A model generated the notes under the pieces. It worked only from the letters and a program-made list of their open reading frames with translations. It was not told the origin of the DNA and did no database searches. A program made the position numbers and the translations under genes. A DNA stretch of 64,000 nt from Pseudomonas sp. PDM04 (GTDB taxonomy: Bacteria; Pseudomonadota; Gammaproteobacteria; Pseudomonadales; Pseudomonadaceae), in contig NZ_JACVAI010000006.1 of the NCBI RefSeq assembly GCF_014851765.1, positions 186,001-250,000 of the forward strand, written 5' to 3'. Below are positions 1 to 8,510 of the stretch, piece after piece. Position 1 is the first letter of the stretch. Every line of letters starts with the position of its first letter.

Positions 1-1677
1 CGTCTGGCGCAATACCTGGGGCTGATGACGATCCTGGTGGCGGGATCTTCGGGCGGCCTGGCGCTGATCTACAACCAGGTCGCCCATGGGCTGATCGACC
101 AGTCGCCCCAGGCACACCAGATGTTGACGCTGGCGTTCCTGAAGGCGTTCCTGATGGTTTGCGTGTCGGCTGGCGTGCTGGCCTGGTGGATCGTGCTGAC
201 CAGAGAGAGCCGGCGCGTTGCCCAGGAGGAATCCGAGCGCCAGACGTCCTTGCTGATCCAGGAAATCGAAGCCCACGAGAGGACCGACCAGGCCCTGCAG
301 AAAGCCAAGGAAGCCTCGGAAGCGGCCAATGCCGCCAAGAGTCGTTACATCACCGGGCTCTCCCACGAACTTCGAACCCCGCTCAACAGCATCCTCGGGT
401 TCACCCAGATCCTGCAGCGCGACGCCCTCACACCCGCGCAACACCAGGACCCGCTGGCCACCATCCTGCGCAGCAGTTCTCACCTGCTGTCCCTGATCGA
501 CGGGCTGCTGGACGTGGCGAAGATCGAGGCCGGGAAATTGCGCCTGGAACCGTCGGAAATCCTGTTCCAGGAGTTTGTGCATGACCTGGAGAAAATGTTT
601 GCCAGTACGGCCGGCCACAAAAACCTGACCTTTCGCCTTGAGCTTGAGGGGCGCATGCCCATGGTGGTGCGCGGGGACGAGAAACGCGTCAGGCAGATAC
701 TGATCAACCTGTTGGGCAATGCGGTCAACTTCACCGACCGTGGCGAGGTGATCCTGCGCGTCAGCTACCGAAGGGAAACCGCCATCTTCGACATCATCGA
801 CACCGGTATCGGGATTGCCTCGGAGCAGATCGACAGAATCTTCCAGCCCTTCGAACGGGGCGGTCAAACGCGCCAGGACAACGGCGTGGGGCTGGGGTTG
901 ACCATCACCCGCATGTTGACGTCGCTGATGGGGGGCGCCCTTTCCGTTTCAAGCAACCCGGGTGAAGGCACGCGCTTTCAGGTCCGATTGTTCCTGTCGG
1001 AAGTCCGGGTGCCCAAAGCCGTTGAAGACGCCAACCATGACGTGATCGGTTATCACGGAAAACGGCGACGGGTGCTGGTGGTCGATGACCACGTCGAGCA
1101 TCGCAAGGTCATCAGCGGGATGCTCGAGCCACTGGGCTTCGAGATTGCCCAGGCCGAGAACGGGATGGACGCGGTGCGCCAGGTATCGCTGCTGCACCCA
1201 GACCTCATTCTCATGGACCTGTCCATGCCGGACATGGACGGCTGGACGACCATCCGCATGATTCGTCACAACGCGCACTCCGACGTGCCTGTGATCGTAC
1301 TGTCGGCAAACGCCAACATTTCCACCGATGAAAATCTTGGCCACGACTACCTGTCCAAGCCCCTGCATCTGCGGGATCTGCTCGATCGACTCAAGCATCA
1401 CCTGAAACTGGAGTGGCAGCACCGGCTGCTCAACAGCGCCGAGACGAAATCCCCATGGGTGCTACCGCCACGCCAGGACCTCGAGGACTTGCATGAACTG
1501 TGCGGGCTCGGGCATGTGCGCGGCATCCAGAACAAGCTCGATGCCATCGAACGCGAAAGCGTCGCCAGCGCCAGCTTCATTGCCGACCTGCGCGCGCTGG
1601 CCAAGGGTTTTCGTCTGGATGAACTGAGTCTGCAACTCAAGGAGGTACTCAATGAACGCCATCACCCCGCCCAATGA
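1..1677 (+). CDS. Hybrid sensor histidine kinase, 5'-truncated by the window edge
   Basis: The frame is open from the first base, so the N-terminus, probably with an input domain, lies outside the window. What remains has one clear membrane segment (around nt 125-200), a short coiled coil, and a HisKA H-box (SHELRTPLNS, His near nt 364). The ATPase follows with an N-box (INLLGNAVNF), G1 (DTGIGI), F-box and G2 (GVGLGLT). A receiver domain begins near nt 1068 with acidic VVDD, phospho-acceptor Asp in LILMDLSMPDMDG near nt 1216, and Lys in LSKP. About 70 further residues follow that I do not recognise. It is a membrane kinase that can pass phosphate to its own receiver and presumably to the response regulator whose start codon it overlaps by 26 nt. 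The signal is unknown. Confidence 0.9.
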   Translation, partial: RLAQYLGLMTILVAGSSGGLALIYNQVAHGLIDQSPQAHQMLTLAFLKAFLMVCVSAGVLAWWIVLTRESRRVAQEESERQTSLLIQEIEAHERTDQALQKAKEASEAANAAKSRYITGLSHELRTPLNSILGFTQILQRDALTPAQHQDPLATILRSSSHLLSLIDGLLDVAKIEAGKLRLEPSEILFQEFVHDLEKMFASTAGHKNLTFRLELEGRMPMVVRGDEKRVRQILINLLGNAVNFTDRGEVILRVSYRRETAIFDIIDTGIGIASEQIDRIFQPFERGGQTRQDNGVGLGLTITRMLTSLMGGALSVSSNPGEGTRFQVRLFLSEVRVPKAVEDANHDVIGYHGKRRRVLVVDDHVEHRKVISGMLEPLGFEIAQAENGMDAVRQVSLLHPDLILMDLSMPDMDGWTTIRMIRHNAHSDVPVIVLSANANISTDENLGHDYLSKPLHLRDLLDRLKHHLKLEWQHRLLNSAETKSPWVLPPRQDLEDLHELCGLGHVRGIQNKLDAIERESVASASFIADLRALAKGFRLDELSLQLKEVLNERHHPAQ

Positions 1678-2323
1678 GAAAGGCGTCATTCTGATCGTTG
1701 ACGACACCCCGGATAATCTCGCGCTGCTCTCCGATGCCCTGGATGAAGCCGGATACATGGTGCTGGTGGCGCTGGATGGCAACAGCGCATTGGCGAGGAT
1801 CCAGCGCCGGCGACCCGACCTGATCCTGCTCGATGCGATGATGCCCGGCCTCGACGGGTTCGAAACCTGTCGACAGATCAAGCAACAGCCTGACGCGGCA
1901 AACATTCCGGTACTGTTCATGACGGCGCTGACCGATACCGATCATGTGGTCAAGGGGTTTGAGGCGGGAGCGATCGATTACGTCACCAAACCCATCCAGT
2001 GCGCGGAGATGATCGCCAGGGTCGCGTCCCACCTGCGCACCGCTCGCACGCTGCAATCAGCGCGAAACTCTTCCCAGCAGGTCGGATTCGACGACGCGTT
2101 GGTGTACACGCGCCTGTCCAATCGCTTTCAACTGACCGAACGAGAGGTCGAGGTGCTGCGCTGGGTGTCCTGCGGCAAGACCAACAAGGACATTGCCGAC
2201 ATCCTGCAACTGAGCCCGAGAACCGTGAACAAACACCTTGAGCATATCTACATCAAGCTGGGTGTGGAGACACGGACGGCTGCAACCTCGGTAGCGCTGG
2301 CCGCGATGACGAGAGAGGGTTGA
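1652..2323 (+). CDS. LuxR-family two-component response regulator
   Basis: This 223-residue protein has a CheY-like receiver (residues about 10-125) with acidic VDDTPDN, phospho-acceptor Asp in LILLDAMMPGLDG and Lys in VTKPI. A LuxR-type helix-turn-helix fills the C-terminal 65 residues (LTEREVEVLRWVSCGKTNKD, then LSPRTVNKHLEHIYIKLGV). It is a DNA-binding output regulator. The start codon lies inside the end of the upstream kinase gene, so the pair is translationally coupled and is most simply a cognate kinase/regulator set. The target genes cannot be read from this window. Confidence 0.92.
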   Translation: MNAITPPNEKGVILIVDDTPDNLALLSDALDEAGYMVLVALDGNSALARIQRRRPDLILLDAMMPGLDGFETCRQIKQQPDAANIPVLFMTALTDTDHVVKGFEAGAIDYVTKPIQCAEMIARVASHLRTARTLQSARNSSQQVGFDDALVYTRLSNRFQLTEREVEVLRWVSCGKTNKDIADILQLSPRTVNKHLEHIYIKLGVETRTAATSVALAAMTREG

Positions 2324-2415
2324 TCATGGCGCCGCTCGAAAGCATTTCAACGATGCGCTCATGAGCGGATTTCAGACTCGATCGCTCCACCGACACACCG
2401 CCACGTTGCACACTT

Positions 2416-3420
2416 TTATCCGTCATTGGCTTCACCTGTTTGAGATTGATTCATGAGCTGCTGCAGTGCGTCGACCTCGGCACAGGATTGCTCCAGCGCT
2501 CGCTCGGCCTCCGACAGCTGTTGACTGGCCTGCGCCACCGCGCCTTCGAGCCGTTTGATTTCGTCCCGCGATACACCGATCTGCTCTTGCAGCAGGTCCC
2601 TGGCGCCTTGCGCCCTCGCGGCCGTGGTTTTCAAGTCGGCATTGGCGTCCGCCAGGCGCTGCAATGAATCTGCCTGAGTGGCCATGGCTCTTGCCTGCTG
2701 CCTGGCTTCGCTCAGCAGGCGCTCGTTGTCCCGGTTCAGTCGGGTGAGCTCCTCCTGCTTGAGGATCTGGCTCTGTTGCAATTGGCGCAATTCGACCTGC
2801 ACCTGCTGCAATTGCCCTTCGTGCCGGCGCTGTTCCTGATCACGTTGCTCCCTCACCGCAGTGCGGTAGTGCTCCAGCGCCTCGCGGGAGTGCAGGTGCT
2901 TTTCTTCCAGGGAACGGATCTGCTCGTCCTTCTCCTGCACTCGCAACTCCAGGTCGATGCCGTGTTGACTCAGGCCGGCATTGCGCGTGATTTCAGCCTG
3001 GAGGCTGGCCTGGCAGAGCTGCAGCTCCTGGGACTGAGACTCCAGTGCGCTGTGCTGGATATCGAATTGGTGTTGCAGTTCAGTCAGTCGGGACGCTGAG
3101 GCATCGAGTCGCTGCTCCAGCGCGGCGCGTTGCTCATCGAAAACCGCCTGGGCCTGGGCGATCGCTTCCCGCCCTTCCTCCGTCAGGCGTTCCAGCAAGC
3201 GGGCGACCAGCGCCGTCAGTTCCTCGCTCAAGCGCGCCTCGGAGGTGGACGGTCGAGGATCGGCATCCTCGATTTCCCTCAGATAACGATGAATGGTGGT
3301 TTTCGAGCCGGTATTGCCCAGCTCGATGCGTACGGCGTCGATGCTCGGGTTCTCGCCGCGCGCAAGCAACGATTCCCGCGCCTTTTGGACGATTGCCTTA
3401 TTTACGCCGCCACGCGCCAT
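2416..3420 (-). CDS. KfrA-like DNA-binding coiled-coil protein
   Basis: The 334-residue product begins with a KfrA-type DNA-binding domain (residues about 1-60, including GVNKAIVQKARESLLARGE and GSKTTIHRYLREIE). A long, almost uninterrupted alpha-helical coiled coil follows (about 75-325, rich in Glu, Gln, Arg and Leu). KfrA proteins of broad-host-range plasmids bind their own promoter and are thought to support plasmid partitioning; chromosomal copies are less well understood. The gene is divergent from a lone tyrosine recombinase across 181 bp that holds two ACGT-centred palindromes, which fits autoregulation (inference). It converges on the response regulator gene. No plasmid replication or partition genes are nearby. 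Confidence 0.8.
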   Translation of the reverse strand: MARGGVNKAIVQKARESLLARGENPSIDAVRIELGNTGSKTTIHRYLREIEDADPRPSTSEARLSEELTALVARLLERLTEEGREAIAQAQAVFDEQRAALEQRLDASASRLTELQHQFDIQHSALESQSQELQLCQASLQAEITRNAGLSQHGIDLELRVQEKDEQIRSLEEKHLHSREALEHYRTAVREQRDQEQRRHEGQLQQVQVELRQLQQSQILKQEELTRLNRDNERLLSEARQQARAMATQADSLQRLADANADLKTTAARAQGARDLLQEQIGVSRDEIKRLEGAVAQASQQLSEAERALEQSCAEVDALQQLMNQSQTGEANDG

Positions 3421-3601
3421 CGATCACTCCTACGATTTCGTACTGTATTACGTAACATGTATACACATACTACAATACGTATGAAATTAGCACAAAGAAT
3501 CCCTATGACTTTGATAAAATAATGGAGCGTTATCGCATCAAAGAGGCGTTTTCCGCCTTTCAACATCCGCCGCAAGGCAGGCTCAGCGCAGGCAGGTCGA
3601 A
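3421..3601. promoter_or_regulatory. Divergent control region with ACGT-core palindromes (putative KfrA operators)
   Basis: This AT-rich spacer holds two perfect 8-bp palindromes, TTACGTAA (3448-3455) and ATACGTAT (3475-3482), centred 27 bp apart. They lie inside a wider imperfect inverted repeat whose outer arms are ATTTCGTAC (3435-3443) and GTATGAAAT (3479-3487; 8 of 9 bases pair). Between them is the near-palindrome ATGTATACACAT (3457-3468). The low GC contrasts with the rest of the window. The position suggests operators for the adjacent KfrA-like protein. A recombination core for the neighbouring integrase is the other possibility. Confidence 0.5.
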
Positions 3602-4552
3602 ATGAACAAGGTTGATCGCTATCTCCACGCCGGCACCCGGGAAAACACCCGGCGCAGCTACCGTGCAGCGGTGGAGCACTTCGAGGTGACGTGGGGCGGG
3701 TTCCTGCCGGCCACCGGCGATGGCATCGTGCGCTACCTCGCTGAGTACGCGCACAAGTTGGCCATCAGCACGTTGAAGCAGCGCCTGGCGGCGCTGGCCC
3801 AGTGGCATATCACCCAGGGCTTTCCGGATCCGACGAAGACGCCTACCGTCAAACAGATGATCAAGGGCATTCGGGCGTTGCACCCCGCCCAGGAAAAACA
3901 GGCCGCCCCACTGCTGCTGATTCACCTGGAACAAGCCGTGGCCTGGCTGGAGCGAGAGGCGGCACTGGCGGCTGAGCGCGGGCAATGGCCCAGCGTGATG
4001 CGCCATCGTCGCGACATCGCGCTGGTGCTGATCGGATTCTGGCGCGGCTTCCGGGGTGACGAACTGGCACGCCTGCAGGTCGAACACACCCAGGCGCAGG
4101 CCGGCGCCGGCATTACCTTCTACCTGCCGCACTCCAAGGGCGATCGACAACACCTGGGGGCGACTTACCAGACCCCGGCATTGAAGACGCTATGCCCCGT
4201 TCAGGCCTATATCAACTGGATCACCGCCGCCGGCATTGCACGGGGGCCGGTGTTCAGAAAAATTGATCGCTGGGGCAATCTCGCCGAGGACGCTATCAAC
4301 GCCAACAGCCTGATTCCCCTGCTTCGGCGCATTTTCAAGCAGGCGGGCGTCTCGGCCGACCTCTACAGCAGCCACTCGATGCGTCGCGGCTTTGCGACCT
4401 GGGCATCAGCGAATGGCTGGGACATCAAGGGCTTGATGAGCTATGTGGGCTGGAAGGATGTGAAGTCCGCGTTGCGGTACGTCGATTCCGCCGCGTCGTT
4501 TGGTGGATTGGCGGTCCAGGTGTCCAGGCCATCGCAGCGGATCAGCGATTAG
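3602..4552 (+). CDS. Tyrosine recombinase / site-specific integrase
   Basis: The 316-residue protein has an N-terminal core-binding (SAM-like) domain (residues about 5-95) and a catalytic domain with the full tyrosine-recombinase set: Arg in WRGFRGDEL (about 151), Lys in HSKGD (179), His-x-x-Arg in SHSMRRG (258/261), Trp in VGWKD (284) and nucleophile Tyr in LRYVD (293). It should cut and rejoin DNA at short inverted sites. No cargo genes, flanking direct repeats, tRNA target or excisionase were seen, so it stands alone beside the divergent KfrA-like gene. It may be a domesticated or orphan recombinase rather than the integrase of a resident element. Confidence 0.88.
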   Translation: MNKVDRYLHAGTRENTRRSYRAAVEHFEVTWGGFLPATGDGIVRYLAEYAHKLAISTLKQRLAALAQWHITQGFPDPTKTPTVKQMIKGIRALHPAQEKQAAPLLLIHLEQAVAWLEREAALAAERGQWPSVMRHRRDIALVLIGFWRGFRGDELARLQVEHTQAQAGAGITFYLPHSKGDRQHLGATYQTPALKTLCPVQAYINWITAAGIARGPVFRKIDRWGNLAEDAINANSLIPLLRRIFKQAGVSADLYSSHSMRRGFATWASANGWDIKGLMSYVGWKDVKSALRYVDSAASFGGLAVQVSRPSQRISD

Positions 4553-4566
4553 ACGCAAGCCCGGTT

Positions 4567-5070
4567 TCACGACAGGCTATCGCTGCCATCAAACCTGCCA
4601 ACGGGTGCAGGTTGAGGCCAGAACAACGCCGCCTGGCCCTTTCGCCGCCCTTCTGCGTCCAGCACTTCCCAGACGATCCCGTCGTAGATCATGAACGGCT
4701 GGCCATGGCGGTCGACACGATAACCTGTGTACCCAGAAGCAATGCCTTTGGCCGTTACCACTTCCAGCAACGTCTGGCGCGCAGCCCTGTCCAGGCTTGA
4801 AGCGCTGAACCGCGAAGGCATGGCGCAAAAAACTTCACGACTGTATTTGAAGCAGTTCAGCGCGCACTCATTGGCATATATGAAATGCGGGTCAGCGTCA
4901 TCGTTATGGGCCACCAGGCTGTAGGGCGCGTGATGGTGTATCCACGCTTCGCGCGAACCATCGATGGAGGCCGGGCAAGGCAGTCGGTGCCCGGTCCAGC
5001 GCCGGTAGGATTCGTCGAGTTGCTGGATGATTTCCAGCGGGAGTTGGGCGCCCGCTTCAATTTTGCTCAT
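4567..5070 (-). CDS. MEKHLA domain protein
   Basis: The product is 167 residues and soluble, with no signal peptide. Residues about 50-160 (for example HFIYANECALNCFKYS and GYTGYRVDRHGQPFMIYDGI) match the MEKHLA domain, which has a PAS-like fold and is known from plant HD-ZIP III proteins and stand-alone bacterial proteins. The ligand and role are unknown. The reading frame stays open about 190 nt further upstream, but that stretch runs through REP-like sequence and looks non-coding, so I start at the ATG at 5068-5070 (MSKIEAGAQLP). It converges on the integrase gene with a 14-nt gap. Confidence 0.75.
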   Translation of the reverse strand: MSKIEAGAQLPLEIIQQLDESYRRWTGHRLPCPASIDGSREAWIHHHAPYSLVAHNDDADPHFIYANECALNCFKYSREVFCAMPSRFSASSLDRAARQTLLEVVTAKGIASGYTGYRVDRHGQPFMIYDGIVWEVLDAEGRRKGQAALFWPQPAPVGRFDGSDSLS

Positions 5071-5081
5071 AAATAGTCGGC

Positions 5082-5215
5082 CTGTGAGAGCGAGCCTTCT
5101 GCTCGCGAGAAACCTGAAAGCAGCGAAGGGTATCAGGCTCCCCGCGCTATCGTTAACCACCCTCGCTCCCACAAGGGCACCACTGGACTTGCGGGAGCGA
5201 GCCTGTTCGCGAAAA
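5082..5215. repeat. REP elements (one single, one inverted pair)
   Basis: A Pseudomonas-type REP core lies at 5082-5110 (TGTGAGAGCGAGCCTTCTGC followed by TCGCGA). Half-elements at 5162-5172 (CTCGCTCCCAC) and 5190-5213 (GCGGGAGCGAGCCTGTTCGC) face each other. Such palindromes are common between Pseudomonas genes and can fold into hairpins. No gene is seen in this spacer (5071-5344). Confidence 0.75.
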
Positions 5216-5344
5216 GACCGCCGCCACAAATGCGACGTCGTGACCGGGCACGTTGGCAATCAGGGACTATGCTTTGGCGACTGCGTCATGCGTCCTGCCT
5301 TCCATCGCGCAGCCTCGTCCAACATCACATGGAAATGCAGGCCT

Positions 5345-5923
5345 ATGAAACCCATCCGTTTTCTTGCCTATGCTGGTGCGCTCGCCTCCTTCTTGACCGC
5401 TGCCGGTCAATCTGTCCTTGCAGCCGAAATCCCGTTGGGATCCAAGACACTGGAAGGTCAAATCATCACCCAGGTACTGGCCGTTGATCCGGCCAACTAT
5501 CAGGTGACCATTGAAGACGCCCAAGGCAAACCGGTAACCCTCCAGCTCACGGACCAGGCCAAGAACCTGCACAACCTGAAAGTCGGTGACAAGATCGATA
5601 TCCAGGTGGTTCGTTCGGTCGCCTATGTGCTCGAAACCAACGTCGGCGACCAACCGGGCGTCACTAATGAGTCGGCGGTGGTGCGCGCCACCAAGGACAA
5701 CCCCAACCCCGGCGGCGAGGCGGTTCGCCAGGTCAAGGTCACGTCGAAGATCACCGCGATCGATCTGAAAAAGCATGAAGTGACCTTGCTCCCACCCGAA
5801 GGCCCCGTGCGGGTGGTGAAAGTCGAAGACCCCGAGCTTCAGGCCCGGATGAGCAAACTCAAGGTCGGGCAGACGGTCGACGCCATCTTTACCGAAGTCC
5901 TGAACGTCAAAACCTCACGCTAG
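5345..5923 (+). CDS. Exported protein of unknown function with two related segments
   Basis: The 192-residue product starts with a clear Sec signal peptide (about residues 1-28, ending SVLAAE). The mature part contains two roughly similar beta-rich segments, each with a hydrophobic strand and a KLKVG or LKVGDKID turn (near residues 78-95 and 163-180). I do not recognise a named family. The start at 5345 gives a proper signal peptide; the open frame upstream runs through REP sequence and is unlikely to be coding. It probably acts in the periplasm. The next gene, DUF3300, is 111 bp downstream and also exported. Confidence 0.75.
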   Translation: MKPIRFLAYAGALASFLTAAGQSVLAAEIPLGSKTLEGQIITQVLAVDPANYQVTIEDAQGKPVTLQLTDQAKNLHNLKVGDKIDIQVVRSVAYVLETNVGDQPGVTNESAVVRATKDNPNPGGEAVRQVKVTSKITAIDLKKHEVTLLPPEGPVRVVKVEDPELQARMSKLKVGQTVDAIFTEVLNVKTSR

Positions 5924-6034
5924 CCAGCCTCAGCACTGGCGGGATTTTGATTGTCGCGGGTTGAAGGGGCGCTTTCCGCCGCCTTTTCAGCCCTCCTCTT
6001 CTGTTGGCGCAATGGGTCATGCAGGGGTAAGGCA

Positions 6035-7486
6035 ATGCGTGGATCATTCTTTTATGCCATGTCGGTCGTTGTGTTTCTGAGTGGACCTCTGGTTCAGGCG
6101 CAAACAGCGGATGCGCCGGCAAACGCCACCGACACGGCGCCTGCCACGGCATCGGCCAAAGACCCGGTGTTTTCCCAGGAACAGCTGGAGCAAATGCTCG
6201 CCCCCATCGCGCTTTACCCTGACCCGCTGCTGGCTCAGGTGTTGATGGCCAGCACCTATCCGGGGGAAATCGCCGAGGCGGTCACCTGGTCCAAGGCCCA
6301 TCCGCAAGCCAAGGGTGACGACGCCGTCAAGCAGGTGGCCAGTGAGCCCTGGGACCCGAGCGTGCAGGCGCTGGTCGCCTTCCCTCAGGTGTTGGCCACC
6401 CTTGGCCAGGACCCTGTCTGGGTCCAGCGTCTGGGCGATGCCTTTCTCGCACAACCCGATGATGTCATGGCCAGCGTGCAAAACCTGCGTCGCCAGGCGC
6501 AGGCAGCGGGCAACCTGCAGAGCAACCAGTATCAGAACGTGAAAGTGGAAGTGGCAACCCCCGCTTCAGTGCCGGCATCCGCCCAGGAGGCTGCGCCAGC
6601 CGCCAGCAGCCCCTCGACCATCATCATCCAGCCCGCTGATCCGCAGGTGGTGTACGTCCCCACATACAACCCGACCACCACTTATGGCACCTGGCCTTAT
6701 CCGGCCTCGCCGCCCACGTATTATCCGCCGCCGCCTGCCTATTACCCCGGCTCGGCGCTGGTGGCCGGGCTGGCGTTCGGCACGGGCGTGGCGATCGTTG
6801 CCTCGCTGTGGGGTGACTGCGACTGGGGCCATAACGACATCGACATTGACGTCAACCGCTACAACAACATCAATGCCAACAACCGGATCACCAGCAACAA
6901 ATGGCAGCACAACCCGGCCAATCGCGACGGTGTGCCCTATCGGGACGCCCGCAGTCGTGAACAATACGGCCGGCAACTGGACGGCGCCCGGCAGCGTGAG
7001 GCGTTTCGCGGGGACAATGCCCAGCGTGCCCAGGCCCGTGAAAAAGCGCGCAACTCCATGGACAAGTTTGGCATTGAACGCCCGGCCACCAGCAATCGCC
7101 AGGCACGGGATCAGGCGCGCATGGCACAGTCCGAAGGTTCGATCGGCAACCGGATGCAGCCCGGCAGGGACAGTTCGCGGGCATCCGACCGAAGCCAGGG
7201 CCAGACCCGCAACGCTCGGGAAAACCCACAGCCTCGCCGGGAGCCTGCCCAGACCAGCCAGCGCCGGCAGGAAGTCTCGCCAAACCGTCAAGGCGCGCAG
7301 CAGCGTGGAGCGGCCCGCGACAACGCCTTCGCGGGCGTGCGCTCGCCGTCGCAATCCAACGCGCAAGCCTTGCGTGGCCGGGCCAGCCAGGCTTCTGCCC
7401 AGCGCCCCGGCGGCGCGCGTGCCGTCGGCCACCCGATCAGTCGTCCATCCAGCGCGCCGGCACGTTCCAGAGGGGGTCGTCGATGA
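6035..7486 (+). CDS. DUF3300 exported protein with low-complexity tail
   Basis: The 483-residue product has a signal peptide (about 1-23, ending LVQAQ). The DUF3300 domain is recognisable from EQLEQMLAPIALYPDPLLAQ through the region VQNLRRQAQAAGNL. A Pro/Tyr-rich linker, a hydrophobic glycine-rich stretch (SALVAGLAFGTGVAIVASLW) and an Asp/Asn-rich segment come next. The last 150 or so residues are low-complexity, rich in Arg, Gln, Ala, Ser and Asn, and very basic. The function of DUF3300 is unknown. The stop overlaps the start of the DUF2950 gene (ATGA), and such pairs recur in bacterial genomes, suggesting a joint envelope function (inference). Confidence 0.85.
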   Translation: MRGSFFYAMSVVVFLSGPLVQAQTADAPANATDTAPATASAKDPVFSQEQLEQMLAPIALYPDPLLAQVLMASTYPGEIAEAVTWSKAHPQAKGDDAVKQVASEPWDPSVQALVAFPQVLATLGQDPVWVQRLGDAFLAQPDDVMASVQNLRRQAQAAGNLQSNQYQNVKVEVATPASVPASAQEAAPAASSPSTIIIQPADPQVVYVPTYNPTTTYGTWPYPASPPTYYPPPPAYYPGSALVAGLAFGTGVAIVASLWGDCDWGHNDIDIDVNRYNNINANNRITSNKWQHNPANRDGVPYRDARSREQYGRQLDGARQREAFRGDNAQRAQAREKARNSMDKFGIERPATSNRQARDQARMAQSEGSIGNRMQPGRDSSRASDRSQGQTRNARENPQPRREPAQTSQRRQEVSPNRQGAQQRGAARDNAFAGVRSPSQSNAQALRGRASQASAQRPGGARAVGHPISRPSSAPARSRGGRR

Positions 7487-8388
7487 ACCAGCATCCCAGG
7501 CTGAAAGCGCTCCCTAGGGCCCTGGCGATCATGGCCGGCATGGCATGCTCGTTCTGCGTCATGGCCCAGCAAGCATTCCCGACCCCGGACAAAGCGGCCG
7601 AGGCCTTTGTCGAGGCGCTCGGGACGGAACGCGCCGATCAGGCCCGCCTGACCGAGTTGCTGGGGCAGGACTGGCAAAGCTATATCCCGCGCAAAGGTTC
7701 GCAGCGCGCCGACGTGGAAGCGTTTCTCAAGCAGTACCGCGAGCAGCATCACATCGAGAAAACCGGTGAGCGCCAGGCGACCCTGGCCGTTGGCAAGGAC
7801 AACTGGACGTTGCCGATCCCTTTGATCAAGGGCGACAACGGTTGGCGGTTCGACATCAAGGCGGGCAATGCCGAGCTTCGCGCCCGCCGGATTGGCCGCA
7901 ACGAGCTGGACGCACAGCAGGCCGTACTGACTTACCACGATGCGCAGATGGACTATGCATCGGTGGATCGCGACGGCGACGGCGCGCTGGAGTACGCGCA
8001 GAAGATCTTCAGCACCCCGGGCAAGCACGATGGCCTCTATTGGGCCGACGATGACAGCGGACAGATCAGTCCGCTGGGCCCCTTGTTCGGCAAGAACACC
8101 GCAGGCGAAGGCTGGCACGGTTACCACTTCCGCATCCTCGAGGATCAGGGCCCATCGGCGCCCGGTGGTGCCTACAGCTACCTGATCGGCGACAAGATGA
8201 GCCGCGGTTTCGCCATGATCGCCTGGCCTGTCAAATACAACGACACCGGGGTGATGAGTTTCATGATCAGCCATGACGGCCAGGTGTTCGAAAAAGACCT
8301 GGGCCCTGATGGCGCCAAAGTGGCCCAGTCCATGAAGCGCTTTGACCCGGATGACAGCTGGACGGTGGTGAGCGCCGATCCGAAATAG
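7483..8388 (+). CDS. DUF2950 exported protein
   Basis: This 301-residue product has a signal peptide (about 1-28, ending FCVMAQQ) and then matches DUF2950 along its length: PDKAAEAFVEALGT near the N-terminus, NELDAQQAVLTYHDAQMDYA in the middle, and a C-terminal part with GEGWHGYHFRILEDQGP. A D-rich stretch (DRDGDGALEYAQ) resembles an EF-hand-like loop, but calcium binding is not shown. The start overlaps the DUF3300 stop by 4 nt, so the two are translationally coupled. The biochemical role is unknown; periplasmic location is inferred from the signal peptide. Confidence 0.85.
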   Translation: MNQHPRLKALPRALAIMAGMACSFCVMAQQAFPTPDKAAEAFVEALGTERADQARLTELLGQDWQSYIPRKGSQRADVEAFLKQYREQHHIEKTGERQATLAVGKDNWTLPIPLIKGDNGWRFDIKAGNAELRARRIGRNELDAQQAVLTYHDAQMDYASVDRDGDGALEYAQKIFSTPGKHDGLYWADDDSGQISPLGPLFGKNTAGEGWHGYHFRILEDQGPSAPGGAYSYLIGDKMSRGFAMIAWPVKYNDTGVMSFMISHDGQVFEKDLGPDGAKVAQSMKRFDPDDSWTVVSADPK

Positions 8389-8510
8389 CGTGGATTCTCC
8401 AGGTGCGCCCGCCGCACCGGACCACCATGACGAGGTGGGTTTCCAGCCGTTAGCGCTGCGCCACATTAGTAGCTACGCTCTTTGTGCGGGAGACCTTGAG
8501 GGAGCAGGAC

